From JAXHTH01 sp034211115 (GTDB lineage: Bacteria; Planctomycetota; Phycisphaerae; Phycisphaerales; SM1A02): a stretch of 9,819 bases of DNA. Of this stretch, positions 1 to 6,283 are shown one piece after another (within the stretch, counting starts at the first letter, position 1; the number at the start of each line of letters is the position of its first letter). The notes beneath the pieces were generated by a model that saw nothing but the letters and a program-made list of their open reading frames with translations, made no database searches and was not told the origin of the DNA. The DNA lies in assembly GCA_034211115.1 (NCBI GenBank), contig JAXHTH010000140.1, positions 1 to 9,819 of the forward strand. Reading direction: 5' to 3'. A program made the position numbers and the translations under genes.

Positions 1-1107
1 GCCGACACGATCCCAGGTGAAGGCCTCGGCGCGCCGGCGCGCCGCCTCGCCGAGGACGCGCCGCAGTTCACCGTCCGCCGCGAGTGCGCGCAGGGCCTCG
101 ATCCAGGCATCCGTGTCGTACGGTTCGCGAATGAGCCCTTCTTCGTCGTTGCGGACCACGCCGCCGGCCCCCATCGGCGAGACGAGCACCGGAAGCCCGA
201 AGGCCAGCGCTTCGTAGGTCACCAGCGGGCTGCCTTCCTCCAGCGAGGGCAGCACGAACAGATCGGCGGACGCGTAGCGGCGGCCGACGTCTTTCACCCG
301 CCCCGGCGCGAACACGTCCGGCCGGTTCAGCGCTTCGGCGCAGCGGTCGGCGATGATCGGCTCGACGGCGCCGCAGAGAACGAGACGGCCCCGCACCCCC
401 GCCCGCGCCCACGCCTCCAGCAGGAGATGGACGCCCTTGCGCACGCACACCGCGCCGACAAAGACGACGGTGATGCCATCATCATCATCCCGACGCGGAC
501 GCGCCGAGATATCCACGTGGCGCCGATCCCAGCCGTAGCTCGTCTCGATGATGCGCGGCGGGGCAATACCTTCGGCCGCGAGCGACTCGGTCACCGCCGG
601 GCTGGGCGAGGAAACGAAATCAGACATCGACAGCGACTGCCGTTCGTAGGCGATCGTCTGTTCGGAGATGCGCGTGTCGGGACAGGCGACGCCGAGGCGG
701 TCGTACGCCTCGACGAGAATGTCCCGCGCCGCCTTCACGTGGCAGTTGAACTTCTCGCGAATGATGGGAATGCCGCGCTCGCGCAGCCGTTGGAAGGTCT
801 CCAGCGGGACGGTGCTCCACAGGTAGGCGATGTCGTCGTCCGCGATCGCCGCCTCGAATCGGCGGTACAGCCGCGCCCGGGCGGGGGAGGCGATCAGCCG
901 GAAATGCGGCTCCCACGGGATCGGGAACCGCACGTAGGGAAGGGCGGGACGAAGGAACGGCGCGCGCACCGCCTGTGCCGCGGTGGGCACGTGCATGAAC
1001 GCCTCCAGTCCCTCGCCCCCGAGATGGCTGCACGTCGACAACGCCGTCCGCGCGATGCCCATGTCCGCGCAGGGGTCCGGAAACAGCATGCGAATCGTTC
1101 GGGTCAT
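1..1107 (-). CDS. Family 4 (GT-B) glycosyltransferase, 3' end outside window
   Basis: The frame is open for 369 codons from the ATG at 1107-1105 to the window edge with no stop, so the C-terminus is missing, probably by a few tens of residues given the usual length of about 400. The C-terminal half has the GT4 donor-binding features: FVGAVCVRKGVHLLLEAW at residues 216-233, with the Arg-Lys usually contacting nucleotide-sugar phosphates, and LPSLEEGSPLVTYEALAFG at 286-304, containing the E-x7-E motif (E291, E299), followed by a PMGAGG loop. The N-terminal acceptor half holds a conserved-looking REKFNCHVKAARDILVEAY stretch (117-135). No signal peptide is seen, so it probably acts at the cytoplasmic face of the membrane, adding a sugar to a lipid-linked glycan. 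The start codon overlaps the stop of the upstream deacetylase gene (ATGA), with no clear Shine-Dalgarno, which suggests translational coupling. Sugar donor and acceptor cannot be told from the sequence. Family assignment is firm. Confidence 0.9.
   Translation of the reverse strand, partial: MTRTIRMLFPDPCADMGIARTALSTCSHLGGEGLEAFMHVPTAAQAVRAPFLRPALPYVRFPIPWEPHFRLIASPARARLYRRFEAAIADDDIAYLWSTVPLETFQRLRERGIPIIREKFNCHVKAARDILVEAYDRLGVACPDTRISEQTIAYERQSLSMSDFVSSPSPAVTESLAAEGIAPPRIIETSYGWDRRHVDISARPRRDDDDGITVVFVGAVCVRKGVHLLLEAWARAGVRGRLVLCGAVEPIIADRCAEALNRPDVFAPGRVKDVGRRYASADLFVLPSLEEGSPLVTYEALAFGLPVLVSPMGAGGVVRNDEEGLIREPYDTDAWIEALRALAADGELRRVLGEAARRRAEAFTWDRVG
478..489. repeat. Short (ATC)4 trinucleotide run inside the GT4 gene
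   Basis: Four tandem ATC units on the plus strand (GAT on the coding strand) encode Asp 207-210, just before the strand that opens the donor-binding domain (GITVVFVG). It is an in-frame linker repeat between the two GT-B domains. Length change would add or remove Asp residues without a frameshift. Confidence 0.6.
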
Positions 1108-2000
1108 GAACGGTCGACGTCCATCAGCGGTATTGCGGTGATGCCGGGGTGAGCGGCGCCCGTCGGGCGGGGCGTGATGCGACGCGTGCGTCGGGTCAGC
1201 GCGCGCGCGAAGCGTTGAACGGCCGGCAGCCAGTCGTACGCCCCGTCGATGGTGAGACGGAACTCGATCAGCCACGCATCAGGCGACATGCTCAGACGCG
1301 GAATGACATCGAGCCCGTCGATCGGCGGGGCAGGTGAAGCGGCGAGAGTGTGGAGAGACGCGTATCCCGCCGCACGCGCCGCTTGGATGAGCTCGGCGTT
1401 GCACGCGCCGTGCGGAAAGGCGAAGTCGTCGACGGGCCGGCCCGTGAGACGCTCCAGAACCCGCTTCGATCGGACCAGCTCCTCACGGATGTCTTCGGCG
1501 GACAGTTCGGTCAGCGGGCGATGCGTCGCGCCGTGCGAGCCGATGCGGCAGAGCGCCGAGCCGGCCGCCTCCGCAAGCTGCCCCGCGGTCATGATCGGTT
1601 CGCCCGCATCGGGATGATCGGCCGCGATACGCCACGGCGGCTTCATTCCCAGACAGTCGGCGGGCACGAAGATCGTGATCGGAATGCGAAGCTCACGCAC
1701 GATCGGAATCGCGTTGTCCAGGAGGTTCGCGAACGCATCATCGAACGTGACACGGACGCGCGGCGGCGGCGAGGCGGCGCCCCGACTTCGCCTCATCCCC
1801 GGGGGATCGATGGCGCGCGACGCGATCAGGCTCATCTGGCGGCGGAACAATGAACGCTGATCCGCCTTCACGCCGTGATAGCAGAGCGTGACGACGCGAT
1901 GCCGGCGCAACCGGCCGAAGCCGGTCAGCGCCCACCAGAGCACGGCGGCCGCGAGCAGGATGATGCGGACGATCAAACCTCGTCGGGCGTAGATGCTCAT
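1104..2000 (-). CDS. Membrane-anchored polysaccharide deacetylase (NodB/CE4-like, divergent)
   Basis: This 298-residue protein starts at the ATG at 2000-1998, which overlaps the upstream aminotransferase stop as ATGA. A longer in-frame start at 2204 lies wholly inside that gene and gives an Arg/Ala-rich shadow peptide, so it was not used. Residues 9-28 form one hydrophobic segment after a basic N-terminus, consistent with an inner-membrane anchor or uncleaved signal. The CE4 fold follows: TLCYHGV (38-44), motif 1 TFDD (85-88), motif 2 HGATH (156-160), giving the HxxxH metal pair, and FAFPHG (193-198) in place of the RPPYG-like motif 3. The residue after TFDD is Ala (A89) rather than the common Gly. 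This is the CYHGV...FPHG type often found in exopolysaccharide clusters, which would remove N-acetyl groups from an extracytoplasmic glycan using a divalent metal. The Arg-rich tail (residues 263-280) is not assigned. Actual activity and substrate are inferred. Confidence 0.88.
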   Translation of the reverse strand: MSIYARRGLIVRIILLAAAVLWWALTGFGRLRRHRVVTLCYHGVKADQRSLFRRQMSLIASRAIDPPGMRRSRGAASPPPRVRVTFDDAFANLLDNAIPIVRELRIPITIFVPADCLGMKPPWRIAADHPDAGEPIMTAGQLAEAAGSALCRIGSHGATHRPLTELSAEDIREELVRSKRVLERLTGRPVDDFAFPHGACNAELIQAARAAGYASLHTLAASPAPPIDGLDVIPRLSMSPDAWLIEFRLTIDGAYDWLPAVQRFARALTRRTRRITPRPTGAAHPGITAIPLMDVDRS

Positions 2001-3268
2001 GAAGCGCCGACCTGCTCCGGAGAGGCCGTGGTCGAAGTCGCGGCCGTGATCGGCACGGCATGCCGCGCCGGGGCCTGTGCCCGCGCTTGATCCGAGGCGG
2101 CGCGCTGCGCAATGTCGCACACCGCCTCTCCGATCGCGCGCATGTGCGCGCCGGTGAGCTGATGATGGATCGGCAGGCCCACAATGGTGTCCTTCAGAGT
2201 ACACGCTTCCGGGAAGTCATCCCAGGACAGCGCGCGGTGATAGCCGGACCACCAGGGGATGGTGGCGATGCGGCGGGACACCAGTGCCCGACGCCAGAAG
2301 TGTCGATCATCCACGCGAACCGGCATCGTCAGCGGGCACACGCCGGGCGGCAGCGCATCGAAAAGCAACCGCACACCCGGCGCATCGGCGATCGCGTCCC
2401 GGAGCATGGTGTAGTTCTCGCGGCGACGGGTGATCACGGTCCGCGGGTCGACGGTTTGCAGCAATCCGGCGGTGAGGCGCGAGATGCGGCGCAGCTCGCG
2501 CTCGGCGTCGAAGTAATACCGCGCGGGAATATCCGGTCGCGACGGCGGGGGATCATCCGGCCGCGGCCGCGACGCCGCGCCCGGCAGATGCGCCAGCAGC
2601 GGATAGGCGCCGAGCGCCGCGGCGCCGTCGACCAAGGCATTCCGAGCGAGCGACAGCGAAGCGCGCAGGATCGTCCGGAAATGAGGCGCCGCCGGCGGGT
2701 GGAGCATGCGCGCCTCGCCCCGGCGAAGGACCAGCGCGCCGCCGTCGGGCACGGCCAGCGATTTCTGAAGACTGTAGATCACCGCATCGCCGCTCGCGCC
2801 GATCGGATGATCGATCGGCGCGCTGAACAGCGCCAGCGCGGCGTCCTCCAGCAACAGGGTGCCGCGCCGGCGACACCACGCGGCAAGCTCGGAAAGATCC
2901 TGCGGCCAGCCGAAGTAGTGCGTGACGTACACGACCCGCGTGCGCTCGGTGGCTCGGCGAGTGAGATCATCCAGATCGATGTCCGCCCGCTCGTCGACGC
3001 GATAGGGCACGAGGGTGGCGCCGGTGGCGGCGATGGGATCGATCTCCGCCCCGCAGTTGTAGGAAGGAACGAGCACCTCATCGCCGGGCCCGAGTCCCCA
3101 CGCGCGGGCGGCGAGGGCGATCGCGGCGCGGCCGGAGTGCGTCAGCACGACCTCGCCGCGCTCGAACCCGGGCCACGGGGGCGGCGCTGCGCCGCCGCGC
3201 AGCCACCCGATGAGCTGTTTCGCCGGGCCGCAGCCGGGATGACCGCAATAGACGAGTGTGTCCGTCAC
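1997..3268 (-). CDS. DegT/DnrJ/EryC1-family PLP aminotransferase (sugar aminotransferase-like)
   Basis: This 423-residue protein starts with GTG at 3268-3266, whose GTGA overlaps the stop of the upstream acyltransferase gene. Type I aminotransferase features of the DegT family appear in order: THSGRAAIALA (43-53) in the phosphate-binding area, PGDEVLVPSYNC (61-72), LLLEDAALAL (138-147) with the PLP-pyridine Asp at D142, and SLQKSLAVPDGGALVL (166-181) with the probable Schiff-base lysine K169. The C-terminal LPIHHQLTGAHMRAI (365-379) matches the family's closing segment. The enzyme would transfer an amino group, usually from glutamate, onto a keto-sugar nucleotide in the cytoplasm, giving an amino sugar. 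A Pro/Arg/Asp-rich loop at about 229-250 and an Ala/Thr-rich tail after residue 390 look unstructured, and the tail overlaps the next gene by only 4 bases. The proposed link with the surrounding acyltransferases is that its product carries the amine they modify. That link is inference; the family call is firm. Confidence 0.9.
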   Translation of the reverse strand: MTDTLVYCGHPGCGPAKQLIGWLRGGAAPPPWPGFERGEVVLTHSGRAAIALAARAWGLGPGDEVLVPSYNCGAEIDPIAATGATLVPYRVDERADIDLDDLTRRATERTRVVYVTHYFGWPQDLSELAAWCRRRGTLLLEDAALALFSAPIDHPIGASGDAVIYSLQKSLAVPDGGALVLRRGEARMLHPPAAPHFRTILRASLSLARNALVDGAAALGAYPLLAHLPGAASRPRPDDPPPSRPDIPARYYFDAERELRRISRLTAGLLQTVDPRTVITRRRENYTMLRDAIADAPGVRLLFDALPPGVCPLTMPVRVDDRHFWRRALVSRRIATIPWWSGYHRALSWDDFPEACTLKDTIVGLPIHHQLTGAHMRAIGEAVCDIAQRAASDQARAQAPARHAVPITAATSTTASPEQVGAS

Positions 3269-4527
3269 AGGCGTGATCGAATCCAGGCGTTGATGAGCGG
3301 CCGGCGGGCGGGCGGAAACCGGCGCGCCAGCCGAAGATACCAGAGCCGGTAGTACACGCGATCGAGCAGATCGGCGAGGCGCGTCGCGACGACCGCACGC
3401 CGGCGCGATGAGGTCTCGTCGCGCACGAGCAGCATCGAACGAAGATCGTGTTCGACGGCGCCGAGCCGTCGCTTGTACGGATATCGGCCCGGACCGGCTT
3501 CGACGCCGCCCACGCCCTCCGAGATCATCGTCTGCAGCATCTGCGCCAGGCCGAGTCGGCCCAGGCCGTGTTCATCCCAGCGCGGATCGATGCGGCGGGC
3601 GGAGAGCCGCCAGTGCGCGCGGCGACCGAAAAGAAAACAGTATTCGTCGGAAAGCAGCGTGTCGCCGGCGACGATGCGGCAGAATCGAACGCGTCCTTCC
3701 CGCGCCATCGCCGCCACGAGCGACCGGTTGAACTCCAGCGCGCCCGGCCAGTCGGCGAAATGCCCGAGCCGGCCCCGCCCTTGCCACTGCTCTGCGTGCA
3801 GGCGCGCGAATCGATCGAACGCGGCGAGGGCGCGATCCGGTTCGCACACCGTCCGCGCGACGGCGCCGTTCTCGCTCCGGAGCCGCGACCAGCCGTGCCG
3901 CAGCCGGTAACGCTGCTTCTTGGAAAGCGATCGTTCGTATTCCTCGATGCTCTCGGGAAGCGGAATCGACGCGTACGGGCCGAGGACGCGATCGCGAAGA
4001 AGACGGACGTCTTTCCGCGGCCGCCGACAGAACTCGCGGACGGCCCCGCTGCGCGGCGAATCGTCGGCCAGCGGGCCGAAGAGCACGGCATCGCACTCAT
4101 CCTCGGCGATCAGCCGCCTCATGACGGCCTCGAGCATCGCCCGCGCGTGATCGACATCCAGCGGCGGGTCGCACACCACATGCGTCGAGTCAGAACCGAT
4201 CAGCCGCGCCAGCCGCAGCGTGACCGGCCCCAGGCGCAGGCGGTCGATGCACATGGGGAGGATCCCGACGAGACGATTGTCCTCCTCGGCGATGAAGATC
4301 CGTGCTTCGCGGTCGCCGCCGTAGTGATGCCACCAGACGGCGCACCATTCGTATGAATGATAGATGGGCGAGCCGGCCGATGAGACGAAGGTGTTCCACG
4401 CGCGGCGCCGCGGTGCCAGCGATTCGAGCGATGCATGGCATGTGCAACGGAACGCGGCGTGGGGACGTTCGTCGCCGCGCGGCGTGTCAACGCGGATCGG
4501 AGACGGGGTTGTTCGAAGCGCGGTCAC
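3265..4527 (-). CDS. CelD/BcsL-like GNAT-fold acyltransferase (Acetyltransf_6 type)
   Basis: This 420-residue protein starts with GTG at 4527-4525, 4 bases after the stop of the upstream GT2 gene. It has the two-lobed layout of the CelD/BcsL group of FemAB-like proteins. The N-terminal lobe includes SPIYHSYEWCAVWWHHYGG (53-71) and RIFIAEEDNRLVGILPM (76-92). The C-terminal acyltransferase lobe begins with SLSKKQRYRLRHGWSRL (200-216), the basic helix typical of the group, and ends with the GPGRYPYKRRLG element (345-356), the counterpart of the D-x-G-x-G-x-x-x-YKR motif. The same two landmarks occur in both modules of the gene at 6284-8809, so they are paralogues. The likely role is N-acylation or aminoacylation of an amino sugar in a surface glycan, from acyl-CoA or possibly charged tRNA; the donor cannot be read from the sequence. 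No signal peptide is seen, so it should be cytoplasmic or membrane-peripheral. The basic C-terminus (about 384-420, YYRLWYLRLARRF) could be an amphipathic membrane contact. Confidence 0.85.
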   Translation of the reverse strand: MTALRTTPSPIRVDTPRGDERPHAAFRCTCHASLESLAPRRRAWNTFVSSAGSPIYHSYEWCAVWWHHYGGDREARIFIAEEDNRLVGILPMCIDRLRLGPVTLRLARLIGSDSTHVVCDPPLDVDHARAMLEAVMRRLIAEDECDAVLFGPLADDSPRSGAVREFCRRPRKDVRLLRDRVLGPYASIPLPESIEEYERSLSKKQRYRLRHGWSRLRSENGAVARTVCEPDRALAAFDRFARLHAEQWQGRGRLGHFADWPGALEFNRSLVAAMAREGRVRFCRIVAGDTLLSDEYCFLFGRRAHWRLSARRIDPRWDEHGLGRLGLAQMLQTMISEGVGGVEAGPGRYPYKRRLGAVEHDLRSMLLVRDETSSRRRAVVATRLADLLDRVYYRLWYLRLARRFPPARRPLINAWIRSRL

Positions 4528-4531
4528 GGGA

Positions 4532-5533
4532 TCAGGTCTCGGCGTTCAGCCAGTGGAAACGCATGGCCCTGGCGGACTGGGCCGCCTTCGCGCGCGACAG
4601 CCGGCCGATGCGCAGGGCCGACCAGAGCGACCACCAGAGCGTGCGAAGCACGGACGAGACGGCGAAGAGCATCTTCGTGGTCAGCCAGGCGGCGAACGAA
4701 CGATGCTTGCGATGGTATTGCAGCGTGCCCTGCTGTTTGTGCACGTCGGCGTGCGCGCCGATCTGCTCCGTGCTGTTGCCCCCGCCGTGCACGTGGAGGA
4801 TGCAGGCCTCGGGCGTGAGAACGCACCGTCGGCCCGCGTCCCGGAACCGACGGCACCAATCCGCTTCCTCGGCGTAGAGGAAGAACGCCTCGTCCATCAG
4901 TCCCACCTCTTCCAGCGCCTCCCGGCGCACGAGCATGAACATGCCGGAGACGACGTCGACCTCGCGCTCCGAGCGTCGATCCCACGGCCCGTAGGTCGCC
5001 CACCCCAGCAGCGGCGCGCGCGGGAAACGGCTGCTCAGCCCGCTCACCCACAGCAGCGTGGTCAGCGGGGAAGGAAAGCGGAAGCACGTGCGTTGAATCA
5101 CCTCCGGCGCCGTGCGCGCCTGGCACCCCAGTATGCCGATCGTGGGATCGGCCTCCGCGCGGCGAAGCGCGCGGGTCAGCGCGTCGTCCAGCACCACCGT
5201 GTCGGGATTGAGCAGGAGCAGGAACCGGCCGCGTGCGGCGCGGAGGCCCTGGTTGTTCGCGGCGGCGAACCCCGCGTTGCGCCCGTTGGCGATGAGATGC
5301 ACGGAGGGAAACTCGCGCGCGATCATCGCCGCCGACCCGTCCGTCGACGCGTTGTCGACGACGATGAGCTCCAGCCCCAGCGCGCCGCGATTCGCCTCGA
5401 TCGAGTCGAGGCAGTCGCGAAGCAGATCGCGCGCATTCCAGTTGACGATGATGATCGACAGGTCGGGCACGGGCGCGTCCACGCCGGCGTCGGGCGTGAC
5501 ATCAGAGTCCGATGAAGACGGTGCGTGGGGCAT
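4532..5533 (-). CDS. Family 2 glycosyltransferase (WbbL/rhamnosyltransferase-like)
   Basis: This 333-residue protein starts at the ATG at 5533-5531, 7 bases after the stop of the upstream deacetylase gene. A longer in-frame start at 5680 would overlap that gene by 140 bases and adds low-complexity sequence, so it was rejected. After an acidic, Ser/Asp-rich leader (1-23) comes a GT-A fold: LSIIIVNWNARDLLRDCLDSI (25-45, core shown by IIIVNWN), LIVVDNASTDGS (56-67), GRNAGFAAANNQGLRAARG (84-102), the metal/nucleotide-binding LLNPDT (107-112, in place of DxD), VVSGMFMLVRREAL (194-207) and DEAFFLYAEEADWCRR (214-229), the usual acceptor/catalytic segment of WbbL-like enzymes. A hydrophobic C-terminal patch (about 283-305) suggests membrane association. 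It would transfer an NDP- or dTDP-activated sugar onto a lipid-linked glycan at the cytoplasmic face. The resemblance to rhamnosyltransferases is at subfamily level only, and donor and linkage are unknown. Confidence 0.92.
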   Translation of the reverse strand: MPHAPSSSDSDVTPDAGVDAPVPDLSIIIVNWNARDLLRDCLDSIEANRGALGLELIVVDNASTDGSAAMIAREFPSVHLIANGRNAGFAAANNQGLRAARGRFLLLLNPDTVVLDDALTRALRRAEADPTIGILGCQARTAPEVIQRTCFRFPSPLTTLLWVSGLSSRFPRAPLLGWATYGPWDRRSEREVDVVSGMFMLVRREALEEVGLMDEAFFLYAEEADWCRRFRDAGRRCVLTPEACILHVHGGGNSTEQIGAHADVHKQQGTLQYHRKHRSFAAWLTTKMLFAVSSVLRTLWWSLWSALRIGRLSRAKAAQSARAMRFHWLNAET

Positions 5534-5540
5534 GGTCGGA

Positions 5541-6257
5541 TCAGGCCGCACGGGCGGTACGCAGCGCGAAGAGTTCCCCGAGCGTTCGGATCGTCCATCC
5601 GTGATGCTCGGCCGCGTCGAGCATGCGCCGGGTGGCGTCGAGAACGAAGTCGGCGCGCTCGCCGGCGCGGTGGAAATCATGGAGCAGGACCACGCCGCCC
5701 CCGTCGCGGCGGGCCCGTTGCGCGGCGCGATCGGGCGCGGGCAGCGTGCGGCGCACGTCGCCGGCCGTGATCGTCCACCAGCCGATCGCCGCCCGCCGCC
5801 GACGCAGGGCCACCCAGGCCGGCAGCGTCATCTTGCCGTACGGGGGACGGAAGATCGCATCGCGCTCGATCCAGCGCGCCAGCGCGTCATACCCGCGGTG
5901 AATGTCCGCGACCGCGCGCGCCGGCGACGTGCGCCACGGATGCAGATGGTCCTGCGTGTGGCAGCCGACTTCGTGGCCTTCGTCGATCATCGACTCGATC
6001 AGCCCGGGGTGCTTCGACGCGCGGCGGCCGGTGAGGAAGAACGTCGCCCGCGCCTCGTGATCGGCGAGCAGGCGCAGCAGGCGGGGCGTGAGTTGCTCAC
6101 CCGGGCCGTCATCGTAGGTCAGGATAAGCGATCGCGTCGCGCGGCACCGCGATCGGAGGCGCTGCACCGCGCCCCAGCGCGGCGTCATGGGCGCCAGATA
6201 CCATCCCGCGCCGAGCACGCCCAGCGATCCCATCGTGGCCGTCAGCGACATGAGCAT
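5541..6257 (-). CDS. Polysaccharide deacetylase, NodB-type CE4
   Basis: This 238-residue protein starts at the ATG at 6257-6255. The frame is open further upstream to 6611, but that part lies inside the preceding acyltransferase gene and is Arg-rich shadow sequence. A GGGAGGG ribosome-binding site sits 12 bases upstream. All five CE4 motifs are present: TYDDGP (47-52, common form TFDDGP), HTQDH (100-104) with the two metal histidines, RPPYG (137-141), WWTITAGD (160-167) and VVLLHD (189-194). The catalytic Asp (first D of TYDDGP) and the metal ligands are intact, so an active enzyme is expected. A hydrophobic stretch near the N-terminus (about 5-23) suggests a membrane anchor with an extracytoplasmic catalytic domain. 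Length and motif layout match chitooligosaccharide/NodB deacetylases, which remove N-acetyl groups from GlcNAc-containing glycans. It differs clearly from the second deacetylase of the cluster (1104-2000), so the pair is not a recent duplication. Confidence 0.92.
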   Translation of the reverse strand: MLMSLTATMGSLGVLGAGWYLAPMTPRWGAVQRLRSRCRATRSLILTYDDGPGEQLTPRLLRLLADHEARATFFLTGRRASKHPGLIESMIDEGHEVGCHTQDHLHPWRTSPARAVADIHRGYDALARWIERDAIFRPPYGKMTLPAWVALRRRRAAIGWWTITAGDVRRTLPAPDRAAQRARRDGGGVVLLHDFHRAGERADFVLDATRRMLDAAEHHGWTIRTLGELFALRTARAA

Positions 6258-6269
6258 GGTGCGTTCGTT

Positions 6270-6276
6270 CCCTCCC
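6270..6276 (-). promoter_or_regulatory. Ribosome-binding site for the NodB-type deacetylase
   Basis: On the minus strand GGGAGGG lies in the 26-base gap between the tandem acyltransferase stop (6284) and the deacetylase ATG (6257), with 12 bases between it and the ATG. This is slightly longer than the usual spacing. It is the clearest Shine-Dalgarno in the window and sits in its longest intergenic gap, so this gene may initiate independently rather than by coupling. It supports a start at 6257 rather than 6230. Confidence 0.5.
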
Positions 6277-6283
6277 GCGCGGC

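Noticed and set aside
2001..2204. N-terminal extension of the second deacetylase (68 codons)
   Set aside because: It lies wholly within the aminotransferase gene and is low-complexity. The ATG at 2000 directly precedes the hydrophobic anchor and overlaps the upstream stop.
2060..3352. 430-codon open frame on the plus strand
   Set aside because: It lies antisense to the aminotransferase, which has clear family motifs. The plus-strand peptide is Arg/Gly/Ala-rich with no recognisable domain, as expected for a GC-rich shadow frame.
4528..4531. Possible terminator or promoter between the GT2 and CelD-like genes
   Set aside because: The gap is only 4 bases, and no hairpin with a T-run or promoter-like boxes can be placed there.
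5534..5680. N-terminal extension of the GT2 gene (49 codons)
   Set aside because: It overlaps the C-terminus of the NodB-type deacetylase and has no similarity to GT2 N-termini. The ATG at 5533 gives a 7-base gap and a normal length.
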